The translations under genes were made by a program, and so were the position numbers. From Rhodospirillaceae bacterium (lineage in GTDB: Bacteria > Pseudomonadota > Alphaproteobacteria > Bin65), in the NCBI GenBank assembly GCA_009840595.1, contig VXNK01000149.1, positions 1 through 64,000 on the forward strand: a stretch of DNA of 64,000 nt, read 5' to 3'. This document shows, in pieces, positions 36,618-45,020 of the stretch. A model generated the notes under the pieces. That model was not told the DNA's origin. It saw only the letters and a list, made by a program, of their open reading frames with translations, and ran no database searches. Numbering within the stretch: the first letter of the stretch is position 1; each line of letters opens with the position of its first letter.

Positions 36618-37391
36618 TCAGACTTTCGAGAAATCCGGACACCATTTCAGGATACCGTCCTTGTAGCTCTGCCGGTCTCGGAGAGCCGCCGCCCAGCGCG
36701 AAATGTTCGAATAACTCTCGAACGGATAGCGGCATCCAACGAGCACAAAGTGCAGGGGGATCCAGGAAATATCGGCCAGGGTGAATCGATCGCCCATTAT
36801 CCATTCGCGGTCCGCCAGGGCGTTTTCGAGTCTGGCGAAACAGTCCTCAAGTATTTCGCGCGCCCTGGCGATATCCTTCTCGTCGAACGCACTGTCGCCG
36901 GCGTGCCTTGCGTGAAATTCCTTCAGCTCCTCGTTCTTCTGAAGTGCGTCGTATCTCCTTTGCTCCTCGGCGGTCTTTTTCAGCTTCTTCTGCATCTTCG
37001 TTGCGTAGACATACGGCTTGACCGCCGGCTCATGGATCGACGCAGCAAGACGAAGCCATTCGAGCATCCCGTCTTCCCCGTCTCGATCGCCTGCCGCGCG
37101 CAGCGAAGGTTCGGGGTAGGTCAGGTCGAGATAGTCGATGATCTCGTTGGACTCGATATGCACGACGCCGTTGTCGATCAGGGTCGGCACCAGACCGTTC
37201 GGGTTGATGCCGAAATACGCGTCCGAAATGTTTTCTTTCTTCTTCAGGTCGAGGTGGTGGCTGGTCCAGGGCAACCCCTTCTCGATCAGCGTCATGCGGA
37301 CCCGCATCGAGCAGTTCGAGATATCGCCGTGGTAAAGGTGAATGCCCTCGAATGTTTCCACGGATCTGTCGGTCGGGACGATCACAGCCAT
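36618..37391 (-). CDS. Glutathione S-transferase family protein
   Basis: A 257-residue protein with an N-terminal thioredoxin-like domain (LYHGDISNCSMRVRMTLIEKG, then NPNGLVPTLIDNG with the cis-Pro and IESNEIIDYLD contacting the gamma-glutamyl group) and an all-helical C-terminal domain (WIMGDRFTLADISWIPLH). The longer-than-usual helical insertion near residues 125-165, rich in Lys and Glu, resembles LigE/LigF-type beta-etherases and related GSTs. Ser or Cys in SNCS could serve as the catalytic residue. It conjugates or deglutathionylates an unknown substrate. Confidence 0.85.
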   Translation of the reverse strand: MAVIVPTDRSVETFEGIHLYHGDISNCSMRVRMTLIEKGLPWTSHHLDLKKKENISDAYFGINPNGLVPTLIDNGVVHIESNEIIDYLDLTYPEPSLRAAGDRDGEDGMLEWLRLAASIHEPAVKPYVYATKMQKKLKKTAEEQRRYDALQKNEELKEFHARHAGDSAFDEKDIARAREILEDCFARLENALADREWIMGDRFTLADISWIPLHFVLVGCRYPFESYSNISRWAAALRDRQSYKDGILKWCPDFSKV

Positions 37392-37477
37392 GAGAAGGTT
37401 CTCCGTTGCTCTAGCGCGGCGGGCCCTGGAGACGGCGTCCCGAACGGCATCGCCCGGAAGGGCGCAACAAGGGGAGG

Positions 37478-38053
37478 CTATTCTTTCTTCGACATCAGAT
37501 CCGCGACGTTCAGGTTCTCGCCGATCCGATGGAACGGGCGGCCCGAGTCGCTGACCGCCACGACGACGACGATCTCGTCGCCGCGCGGGGCATCCGCGAC
37601 CGAAACCTGCATCGCGTCGAAATGGCTGAATGTCCACATTTCGTCCTTGTGATGCAGCGGGCAATCGATCGCCGTGCCCGGCCCGCCGATCTTCTTGGTC
37701 GACGGCATGATCGACTTCGCCGGGCCGACGATTGCGCGCACCGGCTTGCCCATCGTGGGGTGCATCACCGCCGCCGCGTGCTCGCGCTCGCCCTTCACGC
37801 CGACGATCGCCGCCTTGCCGTAGCCCGCGACCGACGCCCCGTCGATGCCGAGCGCGTCCATCGCCCGCTGCACCAGGAGAGCGCCGAGCTCGGCCCCCGC
37901 CTGCTGCAGTTCCTCCAGTTCCTCGTCGTAGACCCCGGCATAGGGGTTTGCGATCACCGCGATGGCCGCGGCCTGGCGGGTCGCCGGCTCCACCGGCCGG
38001 TCGAGCTCGCGCCGGGTCTCCTCGACGACGGTGACGATCTTGCGGATCTTCAT
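37478..38053 (-). CDS. Amino acid synthesis family protein (PF06684)
   Basis: A 191-residue soluble protein that matches the DUF1185/amino-acid-synthesis family: MKIRKIVTVVEETRRELDR, then AIAVIANPYAGVYDEELEEL, KAAIVGVKGEREHAAAVMHPTMGKPVRA and GPGTAIDCPLHHKDEMWTFSHFDAMQVSVADAP. Structures of this family show a cyclic-oligomer fold resembling AtzD/TrzD or chorismate mutase-like proteins, but no reaction is established. It is 86 bases upstream of the GST gene on the same strand. Confidence 0.85.
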   Translation of the reverse strand: MKIRKIVTVVEETRRELDRPVEPATRQAAAIAVIANPYAGVYDEELEELQQAGAELGALLVQRAMDALGIDGASVAGYGKAAIVGVKGEREHAAAVMHPTMGKPVRAIVGPAKSIMPSTKKIGGPGTAIDCPLHHKDEMWTFSHFDAMQVSVADAPRGDEIVVVVAVSDSGRPFHRIGENLNVADLMSKKE

Positions 38054-38276
38054 CCCGTTTCTCCCGATCGTGGCAGGCGTGACTGGTTCCGGGCACTATG
38101 CCACCGCCGAAGCCCGTTGCAACGCCTGCGTTCGCCCGCTGCCGGCGTTACGCTAATTCCGGTTCCGTCGCTTTGGCGGCGATTCGCGGCCGGCGGGAGC
38201 GGTTCATCGACGAAATGGACCCGGCGCCGTGCGCCGCCGCGGCGCGGGCGCGCGGGCCGGGCAACGGATATCGGCC

Positions 38277-38747
38277 TCAATCCCCCGCGAAGGCGATCAA
38301 TCGCCCGCAGACGAGGGCGCCCGACCAGCACACCGTCGAGAGGATGGCGTGACCGGCCAGACGGGCGCGCGGGGCATCCTTGAGCAGGAACCCGTGGGCC
38401 CGGCACAGGGCGAGCGTGGAGAGAACCCCGACCGCGATGAAGATCAGCTTGAGCTGCAGGAATTCGATACCGCTGTATTCCCGCGCCCGGACCGAGAACA
38501 GCAGCGGCCCCGTGACGAGGGCAAGGATCAGCCCGCCCGCCGCAACGGGCGCCAGCACCCGTACCACCGCTTCGCGCGGGATGCCGCGCCACACGCCGAG
38601 GAGCCGCAGGTTGAGCGGGACGACCGACCCGATCAGCAGGGCGATTGCGAAGATGTGCGCGGCGTTGACGCCGGCATAGAGCCAGCGGGAACTCCGCAGG
38701 GTTTGCGCCAGGGCCGTCCCTTCGAGCGCTGCGAACAGGGATTCCAA
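38277..38747 (-). CDS. Small integral membrane protein (DUF6644/DUF2214-like)
   Basis: A 156-residue protein with four predicted membrane helices. It contains SRWLYAGVNAAHIFAIALLIGSVVPLNLRLLG and later helices with a conserved RLIAFAG end. Resembles small membrane proteins paired with DUF6152-type periplasmic proteins and often found beside respiratory or metal-homeostasis genes; His in AAHI could be a haem or metal ligand. Function unknown. It ends five bases from the preceding DUF6152-like gene, so the two form an operon. Confidence 0.7.
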   Translation of the reverse strand: MESLFAALEGTALAQTLRSSRWLYAGVNAAHIFAIALLIGSVVPLNLRLLGVWRGIPREAVVRVLAPVAAGGLILALVTGPLLFSVRAREYSGIEFLQLKLIFIAVGVLSTLALCRAHGFLLKDAPRARLAGHAILSTVCWSGALVCGRLIAFAGD

Positions 38748-38751
38748 GATC

Positions 38752-39120
38752 TCAGTTGCGCCCGGGGTAAAGGACGTGTTCCCGTTTGCCCAGGAACAGC
38801 CGCTCCACCTTGACCCGCCGTTCCGACAGGTCGGCGGCCGGCTCGCCGATCACCCGGATCTCGACCCCTTCGGCCAGGTCGCCGTCCCTGAGGCCGGCGC
38901 GACGGTTGCGCCAGGGCTGGCCGACCTCAACCGTCCACTCCTCGCCCTCTACGTCGACCTTCAGGACCCCGTGGGGATTGCCCAGGCGGACGGTCTTGAT
39001 GATGCCGGTCAGGTCGATATTGCCGCCGGTCGTCCACGCCCAGCCGTGATGGGCCAGCGCCCCGGCTGCCGGAGCCGCGAGTCCCAGGGCCAGGATCGCG
39101 ACGAACAGGAACCTCGTCAT
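38752..39120 (-). CDS. DUF6152-like exported protein
   Basis: A 122-residue secreted protein. A Sec signal (MTRFLFVAILALGLAAPAAGALA) precedes HHGWAWTTGGNIDLTGIIKTVRLGNPHGVLKVDVEGEEWTVEVG, a pattern seen in DUF6152 proteins that begin their mature part with HH and carry a small OB-like beta-barrel. The HHG at the mature N-terminus might bind a metal. It is cotranscribed with the following membrane protein. No function is established. Confidence 0.75.
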   Translation of the reverse strand: MTRFLFVAILALGLAAPAAGALAHHGWAWTTGGNIDLTGIIKTVRLGNPHGVLKVDVEGEEWTVEVGQPWRNRRAGLRDGDLAEGVEIRVIGEPAADLSERRVKVERLFLGKREHVLYPGRN

Positions 39121-39383
39121 GGTGTGCCTCCGATGCCTCGAGCGTTACCGGCAAGGTTGCGTCACACGGCCGGACATTCAAGCCGGCGCTTCCCGGATAA
39201 CCTTCAGGTCCGTGACGACCCTACCGGACCCGGCCCGGAACGGGATGTCGTGAGGTCCGGCATCGGCTATTGGATGGGGCCTGACGTCTTCAGGACCCGG
39301 TACGGTACGGGTCGGGAGCCGGCGGAGCGGTCCGGGTCGGGTCGCAACTCGAAGGCAGACCGATACCGATGGAGCACTCTTCA

Positions 39384-40244
39384 ATGACCGAATCCCGCCC
39401 CCGGCTCACGATTCCGGATCTCGCTGCCAAAAAGGCGGCGGGCAAGCGTTTGGCAATGGTCGCGGTCGGCGAGTGCCTGACCGCGGCCTGGGCGGAGCGG
39501 GCCGGAATCGACATCCTGGGCGTCGGGGACAGCCTGGGCATGACGCTGTACGGCCACGAGAATACGCTGCCCATGACCGTCGATCAGATGATCGAGCATA
39601 CCAGGGCCGTCCGCCGCGGCGCGCCGAACACCTTCTGCCTCGTGTCCATGCCCTACGGCTCCTACGCCACCGCCGACCTGGCGGTGACAAACGCCGTGCG
39701 GATGATGAAGGAGAGCGGCGCCGAGGCGGTGAAGCTGCAAGGCGGGCGCGAGATGTTCGACATCATCAAGGCCGTCGCCGACGCCGGCGTGCCGGTCATG
39801 AGCCATGTCGGGCTGCTGCCACACTATGTGCATCGGTTCGGCGGCTTCAAAATGCAGGGCCGCACGGCGGAGGACGCGCTGAAGATCGTCGACAACGCCC
39901 GGGCGATCGAAGAGGCCGGCGCCATCGGTCTGGAGATCGAGGCGATGCCCTATGAGGTCGGCAAGGCCGTCGACGACGCGGTGAGCATCTTCACCTTCTC
40001 GATCGGCGCCGGCTCGGCAGGTACCTGCCAGCTGCTCAACGGCTACGACCTGATCGGCGCGTTCGACACGTTCAAGCCGAAATTCGCCAAGCGTTACGGC
40101 AATATCAACGAAATCGCGACCGAAGCCTTCGCCCGGTATGCCGAAGAGGTGCGCGCCGGAGCCTTCCCGGACGAGGACCACAGCTACAAGATGAAGCCCG
40201 AAGAGGCGGCGAAGTTCGCCCAAGCCCTGAAGGCGGGCACATGA
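39384..40244 (+). CDS. PanB-like ketopantoate hydroxymethyltransferase family protein, active site altered
   Basis: A 286-residue TIM-barrel protein clearly related to PanB: GVGDSLGMTLYGHENTLPMTVDQM, HTRAVRRGAPN, HRFGGFKMQGR and PKFAKRYGN. PanB transfers a one-carbon unit from methylene-THF to ketoisovalerate. Asp49 (first Mg ligand), Lys117 and the catalytic Glu186 are kept. The second Mg-ligand Asp is Ser88 (LVSMPYGSY instead of ADLPF) and the Glu of KxEGG is Gln119 (VKLQGG). No panC is nearby. It may act on another 2-oxo acid or a different one-carbon donor. GGAG supports ATG 39384; ATG 39369 is less likely. Confidence 0.75.
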   Translation: MTESRPRLTIPDLAAKKAAGKRLAMVAVGECLTAAWAERAGIDILGVGDSLGMTLYGHENTLPMTVDQMIEHTRAVRRGAPNTFCLVSMPYGSYATADLAVTNAVRMMKESGAEAVKLQGGREMFDIIKAVADAGVPVMSHVGLLPHYVHRFGGFKMQGRTAEDALKIVDNARAIEEAGAIGLEIEAMPYEVGKAVDDAVSIFTFSIGAGSAGTCQLLNGYDLIGAFDTFKPKFAKRYGNINEIATEAFARYAEEVRAGAFPDEDHSYKMKPEEAAKFAQALKAGT

Positions 40245-40344
40245 CACGCCGGTCGAAAGTTCGATCGCATATTCGATGCGGAGCCCGGGAGACGTATTTC
40301 GCGGGACCCGGCCAGACTCTGCGCGGCTGACGAGGACTCCTGCC

Positions 40345-40983
40345 ATGAACGAAAAAGACAAACCCGGCCTCGACGCTTCCTACGGATCGGGCTCGGCGGA
40401 AGAAAACCGCCGCGTCTATCGCGACTGGGCGGCGACCTACGACGAGGAATTCGCCGGGCGCAGCGGATACCGGTTCGGCGGGCTGATCGCCGAGGCCTTT
40501 GTCGATGCGGGCGGAAACGGTCCCGTCCTCGACGCCGGGTGCGGTACGGGCCTGGTCGCCGATCGCCTGCCGGCCGCCATCGTCGTCGACGGCGTCGATC
40601 TTTCGCCGGACATGCTTGCCGTCGCCGAGGACAAGGGACGCTACCGGACGCTCGTCGAGGCCGACCTGACGAAGCCGTTGCCGTTCGAAGACGATGCGTA
40701 TAACGGCCTCACCTGCGCGGGCACGTTCACACAGGGCCATGTCGGGCCGGAGGCGCTGGCCGAACTGTTGCGCGTGCTCCGGCCCGGCGCCATCTGCGCG
40801 ATCAGCGTCAGATTGCCCTTCTACGATACCGCGGGATTTGCAGCGGCGTTCGAGGCGCTCGCCGCCGGAAAACGAATCTCCCGGCCGTCGATCCGCGAGG
40901 AGCGCGTCTACAGCGCCGACTCGACGCCACCGGAAGGCCACGAGAACGATCTCGCCTACATCGTCACGTTCCGGAAGACCTGA
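40345..40983 (+). CDS. Class I SAM-dependent methyltransferase
   Basis: A 212-residue Rossmann-fold methyltransferase. VLDAGCGTGLVADRL is motif I, which binds S-adenosylmethionine; VDGVDLSPDMLAVAEDKG contains the acidic loop; PFEDDAYNGLTCAGTFTQGHVGPEALAELLRVLRPGA gives motifs II and III. The N-terminal YRDWAATYDEEFAGRSGYRF resembles the Williams-Beuren/UbiE-type family. The substrate is unknown. GAGGA upstream of ATG 40345 gives the start. It lies about 100 bases after the PanB-like gene. Confidence 0.85.
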   Translation: MNEKDKPGLDASYGSGSAEENRRVYRDWAATYDEEFAGRSGYRFGGLIAEAFVDAGGNGPVLDAGCGTGLVADRLPAAIVVDGVDLSPDMLAVAEDKGRYRTLVEADLTKPLPFEDDAYNGLTCAGTFTQGHVGPEALAELLRVLRPGAICAISVRLPFYDTAGFAAAFEALAAGKRISRPSIREERVYSADSTPPEGHENDLAYIVTFRKT

Positions 40984-41193
40984 CCTGCCGGTGCAGGCCG
41001 CCGGATATCCTGGCAATCCGGTCGAAGAGAACGGAGCGACGCAGCGGAGTCCAAGCCCGGAAAAGATCCGCCTGCGTTCGGGAGACGAAGCCGGCCTTGA
41101 ACAAATTAACGCATTGTAAAACAACAATAAATCATCGCAATTGCAGAACATGATATTTCGTGGCATCGCTGCACCCGAAACGGAGGCCCGGCC

Positions 41194-42765
41194 ATGAGCG
41201 AAGAACGCGGCAGGAAGCGCGGCGAACGGGCCGGGCGGCGGGCCGGCAGGTCCGGCGGCGGCCGGGAAAGCCGGCGCGCGGCGCGGACCGCCGGGCCGGT
41301 CGAGCAGTTGCGTGCGATCCAGCGCAATATCCCGAAGGTTGAGTTGCTGTCAGCCGAGGGGCTGGAGCTTATCGAGCATAACGCCGACACGATCCTGGAA
41401 GAGATCGGCATCGAGTTCCGGGACGATCCGGAATGCCTGGACATGTTCCGCGACGCCGGCGCGGACGTGCAGGATACGCGGGTCCGTTTTCCGCGCGGCC
41501 TTGCCCAACAGCTGTGCTCGACCGCGCCGGCGCAATACACCCAGCATGCCCGCAACCCCGAACGCTCGGTCGAGATCGGCGGCGACCATACGGTGTTCGC
41601 GCCGGTCTACGGCCCGCCCTTCGTGCGCGACCTGGACCGCGGCCGGCGCTATGGCACCATCGAGGATTTCCGCAACTTCGTGAAGCTCGCTTACCTGTCG
41701 CCCGCCCTGCACCATTCCGGCGGCACGGTGTGCGAGCCGGTCGACGTGCCGATCAACAAGCGGCATCTCGATATGGTTTACGCGCATATGCGCCTTTCCG
41801 ACAAACCCTTCATGGGTTCGGTCACCCATCCGGAGCGCGCCGCCGATACCGTCGCCATGGCGAAAATCCTGTTCGGCGACGATTTCGTCGACGAGAACTG
41901 CGTCTGCACCAGTCTGATCAACGCCAACTCGCCCATGGTGTTCGATGCCACCATGCTGGGCGCGCTCAAGACCTATGCGAAAGCCGGCCAGGCGACGGTG
42001 GTCAGCCCCTTCATCCTGGCCGGCGCGATGGCGCCGGTGACCGTTGCCGGCGTGATGGCCCAGACCCTCGCCGAGGCGATGGCCGGCGTCGCGGTGACCC
42101 AGCTGTGCCGGCCGGGCACGCCGGTCGTGTTCGGCAGCTTTTCCAGCTCGATCTCCATGCAGTCCGGCGCGCCGACCTTCGGCACTCCGGAGCCCGCGCT
42201 TGCCCTGTTCGGACTGGCGGCGCTGGCCCGCCGGCTGAACCTGCCTTTCCGCAACGGCGGCTCGCTTTGCGCCTCGAAACTCCCGGACGCCCAGGCGGCC
42301 TACGAGAGCGCGAACACGCTGATGCCCACGGTGCTGGCCGGCGTGAATTTCGTGCTCCACGCCGCCGGCTGGCTGGAGGGGGGCCTGGCGTCGAGCTACG
42401 AGAAGCTGATCATGGACGCCGACCAGCTCGCCCTGCACCAGGTGATCGCCGACGGTTACGACCTCTCGGAGAACGGCCAGGCCCTGAGCGCGGTGCGCGA
42501 GGTCGGCCCCGGCAGCCACTATCTCGGCTGCCAACACACCCAGGACAATTTCGAAACCGCCTTCTGGCGCTCGGCCGTGGCCGACAACAACAGCTTCGAG
42601 CAATGGCAGAACGACGGCTCGAAGGACATCGTCGCGCGCGCCAACGAACGCTGGAAGGCCATGCTGGCGAGCTACGAGGCGCCGCCGATCGACCCGGCCA
42701 TCGACGAGGCGCTCAATGCGTTCATCGCGAAAAAGAAGGAAAGCCTGCCGGACGGGATCGGGTGA
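41194..42765 (+). CDS. MttB-family (non-pyrrolysine) corrinoid methyltransferase
   Basis: A 523-residue TIM-barrel methyltransferase of the trimethylamine methyltransferase family. After a basic, disordered N-terminus of about 35 residues come LLSAEGLELIEHNADTILEEIGIEF, PVYGPPFVRDLDRGRR, SLINANSPMVFDATML, GAMAPVTVAGVMAQTLAEAMAG and LPFRNGGSLCASKLPDAQAAYESA. There is no in-frame TAG, so it is a Pyl-free member. Characterised relatives (MtgB) demethylate glycine betaine; others use proline betaine or carnitine. The methyl group would go to the Co(I) corrinoid protein encoded 6 kb away. AT-rich DNA at 41098-41160 likely holds its promoter. Confidence 0.92.
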   Translation: MSEERGRKRGERAGRRAGRSGGGRESRRAARTAGPVEQLRAIQRNIPKVELLSAEGLELIEHNADTILEEIGIEFRDDPECLDMFRDAGADVQDTRVRFPRGLAQQLCSTAPAQYTQHARNPERSVEIGGDHTVFAPVYGPPFVRDLDRGRRYGTIEDFRNFVKLAYLSPALHHSGGTVCEPVDVPINKRHLDMVYAHMRLSDKPFMGSVTHPERAADTVAMAKILFGDDFVDENCVCTSLINANSPMVFDATMLGALKTYAKAGQATVVSPFILAGAMAPVTVAGVMAQTLAEAMAGVAVTQLCRPGTPVVFGSFSSSISMQSGAPTFGTPEPALALFGLAALARRLNLPFRNGGSLCASKLPDAQAAYESANTLMPTVLAGVNFVLHAAGWLEGGLASSYEKLIMDADQLALHQVIADGYDLSENGQALSAVREVGPGSHYLGCQHTQDNFETAFWRSAVADNNSFEQWQNDGSKDIVARANERWKAMLASYEAPPIDPAIDEALNAFIAKKKESLPDGIG

Positions 42766-42771
42766 TGCATC

Positions 42772-42935
42772 CTTCGAGACAGGGCTTCGAGACGCGATCC
42801 TGCGGATCGCTCCTCAGCCCTTCCTCAGGATGAAGAAACATATTGGCTTAACAGTTTTAGCTTCATCCTGAGGAGGCCATTGAGGAAGCGCCCCTCGGCT
42901 TCGCTCGGGACAGGCTCCGCGCCGTCGCGAAATGA
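42772..42935. repeat. Dispersed-type intergenic repeat between convergent genes
   Basis: The gap begins CATCCTTCGAGACAGGGCTT and contains CCTCAGGATGAAG, a pattern common as a dispersed intergenic repeat in alphaproteobacteria, followed by TCGGCTTCGCTCGGGACAGG, a second such motif. It lies between the convergent mttB-like and ramA-like genes. Confidence 0.5.
42823..42873. terminator. Bidirectional hairpin, 13-bp perfect inverted repeat
   Basis: CCTCAGGATGAAG (42823-42835) and CTTCATCCTGAGG (42861-42873) are perfect inverted repeats with a 25-base AT-rich loop. Placed between convergent genes it could stop transcription from both sides, though no clear U-tract follows. Confidence 0.5.
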
Positions 42936-42968
42936 CCGTCTCGAAGGACGGCGGGCGACGGGCGCGCC

Positions 42969-45020
42969 CTATCTCCGCCGGCGGCGGCCCCGACGGCCGG
43001 CGCTCTCCGCCGCGGCGCCGTCGTCCGCCAGGCGCGCCGGCAGGGTCACTTGCCCGGAAAGATTCGGGTAGTCGGCGGTGGCGTGGGGCAGCGCCATCGC
43101 GTCGACGAAGTGGCGCTGGAATTCGGGCTCGACGGCGGTCTCGACCTTTTCGATGCCGCGCACGACCTGCTCGATCTCGTCGCGCGCCGCCTGGTTGAGC
43201 AGCGCGATGCGCGCGCCGGTGCCGGCAGCGTTGCCGGCCGAGGCCACCTTGTCCAGCGCGCAGTCCGGGATCATGCCCAGGATCATGGCGTATTTCGGCT
43301 CGATATGGGTGCCGAAGGCGCCGGCCAGCACGATCCGTTCCGGCGCGGCGATGCCCATACGGTCCATCAACAGACGGGCGCCGGCATAGAGCGCCGCCTT
43401 GGCAAGCTGGATCGCCCGCACGTCGACCTGGTAGATGCGGATGTCGCGGTCGCCCGCCTTGTACAGGCGGTAACTGAACGTCCGGTCCTCGGCCTGAAGC
43501 CGGTCCGTGCGCCCGCCCAAGCCGCCGTCGATCGTCCCGTCGGGCCTGATCAGGCCGGCAAGATACATTTCGGCCAGCGCCTCGATGATGCCGGAGCCGC
43601 AGATGCCGGTGACGCCGGTCTCGCCCGCCGCCTCTTCGAAGCCCGGCTCGTCGGACCACAGGTCGCAGCCGATCACTTTGATGCGCGCCTCCAGCGTCTC
43701 CGGATCGATGCGCACCCGCTCGATGGCGCCGGGGGCGGCGCGCTGACCGCAGATAATCTGGGCGCCTTCGAAGGCCGGGCCGGTCGGCGACGAAGCGGCG
43801 AGAATGCGCTCCCGGTTGCCGAGGACGATCTCGGCGTTGGTCCCGACATCGACGATCAGCACGGTCTCGTCGGAGAGATACGGCGTTTCGGACAGGATAA
43901 CGCCGGCGGCGTCGGCGCCGACATGGCCGGCGATGCAGGGCAGGAAATAGACCCGCGCGTCCGGATTGACCGCCAGGCCGATTTCGGATGCCCAGAGCGT
44001 CTGCGCCCGGTTGGTCGCCAGCGCAAAGGGCGCGCCGCCCAGTTCGACCGGATCGATGCCGAGCAGCAGGTGATGCATGATCGGGTTGCCGACGAAGGTC
44101 GCGTTGAGGATGTCGTCGGCCGCGATCCCCGCCTCCGCCGCCGCATCGGCGACCAGCCGGTTGACCGCCCCGCGCACCGCCTCGGTCAGTTCGGCGTCAC
44201 CGCCCGGATTCATCATGGCGTAGGAGACCCGGCTCATCAGGTCTTCTCCGAAGCGGATCTGCGGGTTCATGATCCCGACCGAGGCGACGACCTCCCCCGT
44301 CGCAAGGTCGGCGAGATGGGCCGCCACGGTCGTCGAGCCGACGTCGTAGGCGAGGCCGTAAGCCGTGTCGCGAAAGCCCGGCCAGATCGCGATGATCCGC
44401 TCTCTCCGGTGAATGGCCACGGTCGCCGTCCAGTCCCCGTCGCGCAGTATTTTCTGCAGCCCTTGCAGGGTCCGGATGTCGCCTTCGAGCTCGCCGAGAC
44501 CCCACTGGTCCCGCAGCGCCGCGGCCAGCCGTTCGAAATCGCCGGTCGGCCGGTGCATGTCGGGCTTCTCGACCTCGACATAATGCAGCCGGACCGCCGG
44601 GTTGACCGTAATATCCCGAACCTCGGCGCGTTTACGGACGACCTGCTTGTGGACCTGGCTGTCCGGCGGCACGTCGATCACCAGATCGCCCTGCACCGTG
44701 GCGTGGCAGCCCAGGCGCCGCTCTTCGGCCAGGCCGCGCCGGTCCTTGTAGCGCTGCTCGTTGGCGCTGAAGGCGCTCAGATGGCCGGACGCGCTTTCGA
44801 TGCCGAGCTTGGCAAAGCTGCCGACGCTGACGACGATCTGGCAGCGGCCGCAAATGCCCCGGCCACCGCATACCGAATCGAGATCGACGCCGAGGTCGCG
44901 CGCCGCCTGCAGGAGATTGGTGCCGACCGGGAATGTTCCGCGCTTGCCCGACGGCGTGAAGACGACCTTCGCCGCCCGGCCGGCGGCGGCATCCCCGGCG
45001 TGCGGCGGGCCTTCAGGCAC
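42969..45020 (-). CDS. RamA-like corrinoid reductive activator (2Fe-2S plus ASKHA domain)
   Basis: A 683-residue protein. The N-terminal ferredoxin domain has the Cys pattern CGGRGICGRC near residue 50, with a further Cys in RRLGCHATVQGD, giving a 2Fe-2S site. A middle region carries VNPAVRLHYVEVEKPDMHRPTGDFERL. The large C-terminal part is the DUF4445/ASKHA ATPase (GLAYDVGSTTVAAHLADLATGEVV, IVDVGTNAEIVLG, GSGIIEALAEMYLAGLI). Relatives use ATP and reduced iron-sulfur to return oxidised Co(II) corrinoid proteins to Co(I). GTG 45020 overlaps the upstream methyltransferase gene by eight bases. It ends in a basic Arg/Gly-rich tail. Confidence 0.9.
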   Translation of the reverse strand: MPEGPPHAGDAAAGRAAKVVFTPSGKRGTFPVGTNLLQAARDLGVDLDSVCGGRGICGRCQIVVSVGSFAKLGIESASGHLSAFSANEQRYKDRRGLAEERRLGCHATVQGDLVIDVPPDSQVHKQVVRKRAEVRDITVNPAVRLHYVEVEKPDMHRPTGDFERLAAALRDQWGLGELEGDIRTLQGLQKILRDGDWTATVAIHRRERIIAIWPGFRDTAYGLAYDVGSTTVAAHLADLATGEVVASVGIMNPQIRFGEDLMSRVSYAMMNPGGDAELTEAVRGAVNRLVADAAAEAGIAADDILNATFVGNPIMHHLLLGIDPVELGGAPFALATNRAQTLWASEIGLAVNPDARVYFLPCIAGHVGADAAGVILSETPYLSDETVLIVDVGTNAEIVLGNRERILAASSPTGPAFEGAQIICGQRAAPGAIERVRIDPETLEARIKVIGCDLWSDEPGFEEAAGETGVTGICGSGIIEALAEMYLAGLIRPDGTIDGGLGGRTDRLQAEDRTFSYRLYKAGDRDIRIYQVDVRAIQLAKAALYAGARLLMDRMGIAAPERIVLAGAFGTHIEPKYAMILGMIPDCALDKVASAGNAAGTGARIALLNQAARDEIEQVVRGIEKVETAVEPEFQRHFVDAMALPHATADYPNLSGQVTLPARLADDGAAAESAGRRGRRRRR

